NCBI GenBank assembly: GCA_905234665.1
Contig: CAJOIV010000010.1
Location: 1-64,000, forward strand
Direction: 5' to 3'
Origin: an uncultured Bacteroidales bacterium
Lineage (GTDB): Bacteria > Bacteroidota > Bacteroidia > Bacteroidales > P3
DNA length: 64,000 bases
Both the position numbers and the translations under genes were made by a program. A model generated the notes under the pieces. The model was not told the origin of the DNA. It did no database searches and saw only the letters and a program-made list of their open reading frames with translations. Below, one piece after another: positions 59,053 to 64,000 of this stretch. The number at the start of each line of letters is the position of its first letter. Position 1 is the first letter of the stretch.

Positions 59053-60657
59053 ATGGCAACCGGTAAACATCAAGAGTTAGGTAAAGCATTATGGGGTGTC
59101 GCAAATAGTTTGAGGGGCTCTATGATGGCAGACGACTTTCGTGATTATATGTTATCTCTTTTATTTCTACGATACCTATCGGATAATTACGAAAAGGCAG
59201 CCCAAAAAGAGCTGGGGAAAGAGTATCCTCAGTCTGTAAAAAAGGGGACAACTCCTTTGCAAGCATGGTATAATAAAAACAAAAAGGACATTGAGCTTTT
59301 TGAAAGCCAAATGAAGAAAAAAGTTCACTATGTCATAAAGCCCAAATATCTATGGAGTAACATCGTTGAACTATCTAGAACACAGGACGAACAACTTCTA
59401 AAGACTCTTGAGCGAGGTTTTAAATATATTGAAGAAGAATCATTTGAGAGCACATTTAAAGGCTTGTTTTCTGAGGTCAATTTGAGCTCTGACAAACTGG
59501 GGAAAGATTATTCGGAAAGGAATATAGTAATTTCTAAAGTTATAAAGACTATCTCCGAAAAGATTAAAGAGTTGTCCGCGATAGACGATGACCTCGGTTC
59601 AGCTTATGAATATCTGATTGCTGAGTTCGCTGCTGGTTCTGGTCAAAAGGCCGGAGAATTTTATACGCCGCAAATGGTTTCATCCATTCTATCCCGTATT
59701 GCGACACTTGATTGTCAAGATCCAAAGAATGGCAAAAAGACTAAAATTAAAAAAGTACTCGATTTTGCTTGCGGTTCAGGTTCGTTGCTACTGAATGTTC
59801 GCCGAGAGATGGGAGAGACTGGCATAGGCAAGATATACGGACAGGAAAAGAACATAACCACGTACAACCTTGCTCGGATGAATATGCTCCTACACGGAGT
59901 AAAAGACACCGAGTTTGAGATTCATCATGGGGATACTCTTGCAAATGATTGGGATATTCTAAATGAACCAAATCCAGCTAAGAAGATGGAGTTTGATGCC
60001 ATTGTAGCCAATCCACCATTCAGCCTTCGTTGGGATCCTTCTGAAGAAACGGCGAAAGATTTCCGCTTTAGTCGATATGGTATTGCGCCCAAGTCTGCAG
60101 CTGATTTTGCTTTTCTACTTCACGGATTGCATTATTTGAGTGACGATGGGACGATGGCAATCATCCTGCCACATGGCGTATTGTTCCGTGGTGGACGAGA
60201 AGAACCCATTCGCAAAAAGCTATTGGAAGACGACTATATTGATGCCATTATTGGATTGCCATCCAATCTCTTTTATTCTACAGGTATTCCTGTCTGTATT
60301 GTTGTACTGAAGAAATGCCGTAAAACCAAAAACATCTTGTTTATCAATGCTGCCGAGTATTTTACTCCCGCAAAACGACAGAATGTTCTTGAAGAGACAC
60401 ATGTAGAAAGAATTGTTGAAACCTACAAATCTCGTCAGGAAATACCTCGTTTCTCTAGAAAAGTCGAGCCGGAAGAAATCGTAGAGAATGGATACAATCT
60501 GAACATTGTCAGATATGTCAGCCTTGCCCAAGAAGAAGTCCCGATAGACTTGAATGACGTTCACAAACAACTCGTGGAAATAGAAAAAGAAATTGCTGCC
60601 GCCAAAGCCGAACACAACAAATACCTCCGCGAACTTGGATTGCCCGAACTGCCATAA
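59053..60657 (+). CDS. hsdM: Type I restriction methyltransferase subunit M
   Basis: 534 residues. N-terminal HsdM helical domain (HQELGKALWGVANSLRGSMMADDFRDYMLSLLFLRYLS). The N6-adenine methyltransferase core has VLDFACGSGSLLLNVRR (SAM site) and the catalytic motif FDAIVANPPFSLRWDP (NPPF). Methylates adenines of the HsdS site. Last gene of the operon, 2 bp after prrC; hsdM at the end rather than the start is uncommon. Confidence 0.97.
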   Translation: MATGKHQELGKALWGVANSLRGSMMADDFRDYMLSLLFLRYLSDNYEKAAQKELGKEYPQSVKKGTTPLQAWYNKNKKDIELFESQMKKKVHYVIKPKYLWSNIVELSRTQDEQLLKTLERGFKYIEEESFESTFKGLFSEVNLSSDKLGKDYSERNIVISKVIKTISEKIKELSAIDDDLGSAYEYLIAEFAAGSGQKAGEFYTPQMVSSILSRIATLDCQDPKNGKKTKIKKVLDFACGSGSLLLNVRREMGETGIGKIYGQEKNITTYNLARMNMLLHGVKDTEFEIHHGDTLANDWDILNEPNPAKKMEFDAIVANPPFSLRWDPSEETAKDFRFSRYGIAPKSAADFAFLLHGLHYLSDDGTMAIILPHGVLFRGGREEPIRKKLLEDDYIDAIIGLPSNLFYSTGIPVCIVVLKKCRKTKNILFINAAEYFTPAKRQNVLEETHVERIVETYKSRQEIPRFSRKVEPEEIVENGYNLNIVRYVSLAQEEVPIDLNDVHKQLVEIEKEIAAAKAEHNKYLRELGLPELP

Positions 60658-60731
60658 GTGTCAATATGATGATATCAAACGGTACAAGAATGGAATTGTT
60701 TATAAACTATAAAGTATCATATTTTTTTCCG

Positions 60732-60739
60732 TATCTTTG
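60732..60739 (+). promoter_or_regulatory. -7 box (TATCTTTG) for the lptE operon
   Basis: TTCCGTATCTTTGCAAAAG, 36 bp upstream of the small ORF at 60775. The preceding TTTATAAACTATAAAGTATC is again low-complexity. Confidence 0.65.
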
Positions 60740-60774
60740 CAAAAGGAAAAAACACTATCAAAAGATATAACACT

Positions 60775-60945
60775 ATGGACAACAACCTCAAACAGAAGAT
60801 AGACGCGCTGGTGGCGGAGATTTCTACCATCAACGATTTGACCCACAAGGTTTCCATTTTGGAGTACATGGAACAGCAGTCTTCCTACATGCTCTGGCAA
60901 CTGCAGGACGAGATTCATATCGACTATGACTCGCAGAATGTATAG
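60775..60945 (+). CDS. Small acidic 56-residue protein upstream of lptE
   Basis: Below the track's size limit: MDNNLKQKIDALVAEISTINDLTHKVSILEYMEQQSSYMLWQLQDEIHIDYDSQNV. Amphipathic helical sequence, no signal peptide. It starts 36 bp after a good promoter and its end overlaps the lptE start, so it is probably a genuine coupled gene. Not recognised. Confidence 0.6.
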   Translation: MDNNLKQKIDALVAEISTINDLTHKVSILEYMEQQSSYMLWQLQDEIHIDYDSQNV

Positions 60946-61441
60946 GGCGCTGGCGTTGATGCTGGCGTTGACACTAACGCTGGCCTCCTGTTCGGGGGGC
61001 TACTCCTTCACGGGAGCCTCTATCCCGGCGGAGGCGAAGACGCTCTCGCTGAAACAGTTCCCCAACTACGCCTCGACGGTGAACCCCACGCTCAGCCAGA
61101 CACTCTACGACAAGCTGCAGCAGATGTTCTCGTCGCAGACGCCGCTGAACATCACCTCCGCTGACGGCGACCTCCAGATTACCGGCGAGATTACCGACTA
61201 CTCCACCCGCGCCTCGTCACTCTCCAGCGACGACAATGTGGCCACCAACCGCTTCACTATCACCGTCAAGGTGAAGTTCACCAACCGCTTCGACCCCAAG
61301 GCCGACTTCGAGCAGAGCTTCTCGCGCTTCAAGGACTATGACGCATCGCGCGACTTTTCGGCGGTGGAAGCTTCGCTGGTGAGTGAAATCGTCAACGAAC
61401 TATGCGAAGACATCTTCAACAAGTCCGTGGTGAACTGGTAA
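60926..61441 (+). CDS. LptE-like outer-membrane lipoprotein
   Basis: 171 residues (start 60926, or the ATG at 60938). Lipoprotein signal MYRALALMLALTLTLASC followed by GGYSFTGASIPAEAKTLSLKQFPNYASTVNPTLSQTLYDKLQQMF, the LptE-family pattern in Bacteroidetes (SGGY...S.TG.sIP). LptE plugs LptD in lipopolysaccharide export. Overlaps the small ORF at its start and the DUF2723 gene at its end (40 bp). Confidence 0.82.
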   Translation: MTRRMYRALALMLALTLTLASCSGGYSFTGASIPAEAKTLSLKQFPNYASTVNPTLSQTLYDKLQQMFSSQTPLNITSADGDLQITGEITDYSTRASSLSSDDNVATNRFTITVKVKFTNRFDPKADFEQSFSRFKDYDASRDFSAVEASLVSEIVNELCEDIFNKSVVNW

Positions 61442-63618
61442 TCGGATGGCTGTTGGCCATCGGCGCCACGACAGTCTATCTCCTCACCCTCGAACCCTCC
61501 ACCAGTTTCTGGGACTGCGGCGAGTTTATTGCCGTCTCCTACCTGCTGCAGGTGGGACACCCCCCGGGAGCGCCTCTCTATCAGTTGCTGGCGCACGCCT
61601 TCTCCTGGCTGGCGGGTGGCGACATGATGGCTGTGGCGCGCTGCTGCAACGCCCTTTCCGCCGTGGCGGGAGGGCTGACGGTAATGTTCCTCTACTGGAC
61701 AATCCTCCTCACCTTCCCGAAACTTCCGAAGGGAGAGGAAAACACTCGCACATTCACTTCCCACCTCCCTGCCCTCGTCGGCTCCCTTTGCTACCTCTTC
61801 TGCGACACCGCCTGGTTCTCGGCGGTCGAGAGCGAGGTCTACTCCCTCGCCGTTTTCATCGCCGCCGTCATCGTCTGGGCTGCGCTGCGGTGGTACCATC
61901 AGCCCGACGGCCGCTGGCTCCTCCTCATTGCCTTCCTCGCCGGCCTCGGCGCCTGCGTCCACCTGCTGACCCTGCTGACCCTCCCAGCCGTCCTTCTATT
62001 GGTAATCCTCAAGAAAGGTTATAGGTTAAAGGTTATAGGTTATCGTTCTCCTTTTAGTTTTTACCTTTTAGTTTTTAGTTTTTTTCTCCTCGGCCTCACG
62101 CCCTACCTCATCATCCCCATCCGAGCCAATGCAGGGACACCCATCAACGAGGGCAATCCCTCGACTCCCGCCGCCTTCCGTGCCTATCTGGCCCGCGACC
62201 GGTACGAGCATGCTCCCCTCTATCCCCGCATGTGGCGCAAACACAAGAACGACGACATCTATGCCGCCTCGTGGTCGGGGGGTGACACAACCCTTGCGGG
62301 CAATCTGAGATACTATGCCTCGTATCAGTTGACCTACATGTACCTGCGTTACCTGATGTGGAACTTCTCGGGCCGTTACAACGACCGTCAGGGATATGGT
62401 TCGCCGCAGAACGGACAGTTCATCACGGGCATCCCGCCCCTCGACCGCCTCCTCGTGGGCACCGGCAATAGCCTCCCCGACAGCCTCCCCACCGCCGGCC
62501 ACAACCGCTACTTCCTCCTCCCCCTGCTTTTGGGCTTGCTGGGCCTCTACGCCCTCTGGCGCGACCGCCGCATGTTTTGGATACTCTTGACTCTTTTCCT
62601 GATGGGCGGCATCGTCCTCAACCTCTATCTCAATCACCCCGCCTACGAGCCCCGCGAACGCGACTACGCCTATATCCTCAGCTTTTATGCCTTCGCCATC
62701 TTCATCGCCCACGGAGCAAGAATGGTTATTGGTTATTGGTTAAAGGTTATTGAAAAGAGGAAACCTGCCAACTCCAAATTCTCAATTCTCAGTTCTCAAT
62801 TCTCAATTATTCTCCTCGCCGTCCCCCTCCTCATGGCCTGTCAGAATTGGGACGACCATGACCGCAGCGGGCGGTATATTGCGCGCGATGCCGCCGCCAA
62901 CATCCTCAACTCCTGCTCACGCAACCCCAAGGGGTCGGTCCTTTTCACCTACGGCGACAACGACACCTTCCCCCTCTGGTACATTCAGACCGTCGAGAAG
63001 GAACGTCCCGACGTGCGCGTCGAGAATATCGGCCTCATTGGTTGGGTGAATTTCAAGACCCTTCTGACCGAGAGTCTTGAAGAGAACCGTCCCGTATATT
63101 TCACCCACTACGCCTACAACCACTTCCGCCAATTCCTGCCCAAGAGGCTTGTCCTTGAAGGCAACACATTCCGCCTCAACCTCTCGGCCACCGAGGACAA
63201 CGACACTGTCGATTGCGATGCCTTCTTCCTTCATCTTGTTGACGATATGCACTGGCATTCTCTTGAAGGTGTCTATATCGACGAGACCTGCTGCAAGTTC
63301 CTCGAGCAGTTCTGGAAGGATGTCCTTTTGCTGGCCAACAACCTTGCCGACCGCGACCAAAAGCGGCAGGCCCTTGCCGCCCTCGACAAGACCATCACCG
63401 AGATACCCCTCACGGCCATCCAGGACCCCCTGCTCATGGAGCAGATAGCCCTCGCATACAGCCATGCCGGCGACGAGGAGGGCTCCCTCTATGTGCGTAG
63501 CTATCTGCGCACCCTCCTCCGCGAGCAGCTCGACTACTACCACTCGCAGTCTCCTGCCCGCCAGCGGGTCATGCCTCTCACCCTTCGTCCACGCGAGGAA
63601 CTCATGGAACGTCTCTGA
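61402..63618 (+). CDS. DUF2723 multipass membrane protein, probable glycosyltransferase
   Basis: 738 residues. VYLLTLEPSTSFWDCGEFIAVSYLLQVGHPPGAPLYQLLA is the family hallmark; ~10 transmembrane segments, then a soluble C-terminus (GSVLFTYGDNDTFPLWYIQTVEKERPDVRVEN). DUF2723 proteins are related to GT-C protein O-mannosyltransferases. Two stretches (~residues 205-225, GYRLKVIGYRSPFSFYLLVF, and ~445-470, VIGYWLKVIEKRKPANSKFS) are encoded by GGTTATAGGTTA, TTTTTAGTTT and TTCTCAATTCTCA repeats, apparently inserted in frame. Confidence 0.9.
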   Translation: MRRHLQQVRGELVIGWLLAIGATTVYLLTLEPSTSFWDCGEFIAVSYLLQVGHPPGAPLYQLLAHAFSWLAGGDMMAVARCCNALSAVAGGLTVMFLYWTILLTFPKLPKGEENTRTFTSHLPALVGSLCYLFCDTAWFSAVESEVYSLAVFIAAVIVWAALRWYHQPDGRWLLLIAFLAGLGACVHLLTLLTLPAVLLLVILKKGYRLKVIGYRSPFSFYLLVFSFFLLGLTPYLIIPIRANAGTPINEGNPSTPAAFRAYLARDRYEHAPLYPRMWRKHKNDDIYAASWSGGDTTLAGNLRYYASYQLTYMYLRYLMWNFSGRYNDRQGYGSPQNGQFITGIPPLDRLLVGTGNSLPDSLPTAGHNRYFLLPLLLGLLGLYALWRDRRMFWILLTLFLMGGIVLNLYLNHPAYEPRERDYAYILSFYAFAIFIAHGARMVIGYWLKVIEKRKPANSKFSILSSQFSIILLAVPLLMACQNWDDHDRSGRYIARDAAANILNSCSRNPKGSVLFTYGDNDTFPLWYIQTVEKERPDVRVENIGLIGWVNFKTLLTESLEENRPVYFTHYAYNHFRQFLPKRLVLEGNTFRLNLSATEDNDTVDCDAFFLHLVDDMHWHSLEGVYIDETCCKFLEQFWKDVLLLANNLADRDQKRQALAALDKTITEIPLTAIQDPLLMEQIALAYSHAGDEEGSLYVRSYLRTLLREQLDYYHSQSPARQRVMPLTLRPREELMERL
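62018..62082. repeat. Low-complexity repeat inside the DUF2723 gene (1)
   Basis: GGTTATAGGTTAAAGGTTAT then, after 21 bp, TTTTAGTTTTTACCTTTTAG. In frame; encodes a basic/hydrophobic insert. Confidence 0.6.
62724..62814. repeat. Low-complexity repeat inside the DUF2723 gene (2)
   Basis: GGTTATTGGTTATTGGTTAA on the left and TTCTCAATTCTCAGTTCTCA on the right, in frame. Same two repeat styles as elsewhere in the window. Confidence 0.6.
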
Positions 63619-63648
63619 ATGCGGTGTGCGTAATTCGGATTTTTTGTG

Positions 63649-63656
63649 TATCTTTG
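63649..63656 (+). promoter_or_regulatory. -7 box (TATCTTTG) for mrdA
   Basis: TTTTTGTGTATCTTTGCACC, 24 bp upstream of the ATG. Confidence 0.6.
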
Positions 63657-63679
63657 CACCGTCTTTTTATAGATAGAGA

Positions 63680-64000
63680 ATGTCGAATCAATACAGCAAT
63701 CGCAGTGGTATAGTGAAGATTATCTTCCTTGCGGTCGGAGTGGTGTTTGTGCTCCGGCTTGCGGTATTGCAGATTTTCGACGACGAATACAAGGAAAAGG
63801 CGGAAAGGCAGTCGTTGCGCAACATCACACAGTACCCCGCCCGCGGCCTGATGTACGACCGCAATGGGAAACTGTTGGTGTACAACGAGGCGGTGTACGA
63901 CCTGATGGTCATCCCCCGCATGGTGAAAGACCTCGACACGGCAGCCTTCTGCAGTGCAGTGAACATCACGCGCGAGGACTTCGACGCCCGCATGAAGAAG
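63680..64000 (+). CDS. mrdA: Penicillin-binding protein 2, 5' part (runs off the window)
   Basis: The first 107 residues are present. A single transmembrane helix (IIFLAVGVVFVLRLAVLQIF) and the PBP2 dimerisation-domain opening YPARGLMYDRNGKLLVYNEAVYDLMVIP. PBP2 is the class B transpeptidase of the elongation machinery. The frame is open to the last base. Absent from the track because it has no stop here. Confidence 0.88.
   Translation, partial: MSNQYSNRSGIVKIIFLAVGVVFVLRLAVLQIFDDEYKEKAERQSLRNITQYPARGLMYDRNGKLLVYNEAVYDLMVIPRMVKDLDTAAFCSAVNITREDFDARMKK

Overview
This 64 kb window comes from a GC-rich member of the Bacteroidota, most likely Bacteroidales. Three things point there. Many transcripts start from the Bacteroidetes-type -7 box TAnnTTTG. 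Components linked to gliding and the type IX secretion system (T9SS) are present: GldH, a PorE-like protein, a T9SS type A sorting domain and a glutaminyl-cyclase-like lipoprotein. There is also a TPP-riboswitch-controlled TonB receptor plus PnuT pair, a fimbrillin-like lipoprotein and many small lipoproteins. I cannot name the species. Both window ends cut genes: a secreted protein at base 1 and mrdA/PBP2 at base 64000.

Layout. 1-4.6 kb (minus strand): secreted proteins and lipoproteins, including an AT-rich HExxH lipoprotein, then an ECF sigma / anti-sigma-like / two exported-protein operon. 5.4-24 kb: mainly core genes, namely a second ECF sigma factor, miaA, a PorE-like envelope protein, purD, a thiamine uptake operon under a TPP riboswitch, rlmN, PBP1A, gldH, a PSP1/RicT-like protein, holB, pgi and an abundant OmpA-type porin. 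24-31 kb: two tRNA-Ala genes, an AlkZ-like glycosylase, GNAT and membrane acyltransferases, PrsW, a YhcC-like radical SAM protein, and a vsr/RhuM pair. 31-36 kb: manA, a thioredoxin-like protein, efp, a glutaminyl-cyclase-like lipoprotein and a Rieske-like lipoprotein. 36-46 kb: an accessory stretch with a fimbrillin-like lipoprotein, an AAA/DUF4143 ATPase preceded by 33-bp tandem repeats, a frameshifted kbl plus a decayed copy of its promoter and 5' end, an OmpA/PD40 protein, a Sir2 deacylase and a T9SS cargo protein. 46-50 kb: an operon joining a SpoIIE phosphatase, an RsbW-like kinase and a STAS protein to a (p)ppGpp synthetase-like and an HD hydrolase-like protein. 51-60.7 kb: an AT-richer defence island with gene relics, two copies of a 192-bp repeat around a broken DUF1016 nuclease gene, and a type I restriction operon ordered hsdR-hsdS-prrC-hsdM that carries a PrrC-type anticodon nuclease. 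60.7-64 kb: a small ORF, an LptE-like lipoprotein, a DUF2723 membrane protein and the start of mrdA.

The most unusual genome-wide signal is a family of short low-complexity, roughly 7-10-bp-period repeats (AATTGAGAATTGAAAATTG, ACACATTAACACATT, GAACTAAGAACTAAGAA, GGTTAAAGGTTATAGG, AGCGGTTAGCGG). They fill intergenic gaps and also enter coding sequence in frame. They supply a TTG start codon, part of a lipoprotein signal peptide, C-terminal tails with stop codons, and internal insertions in Vsr, RlmN and the DUF2723 protein. The other leading points are the PrrC-armed restriction operon with its flanking repeats, the alarmone/partner-switching operon, and a 13-bp tandem duplication that frameshifts kbl.
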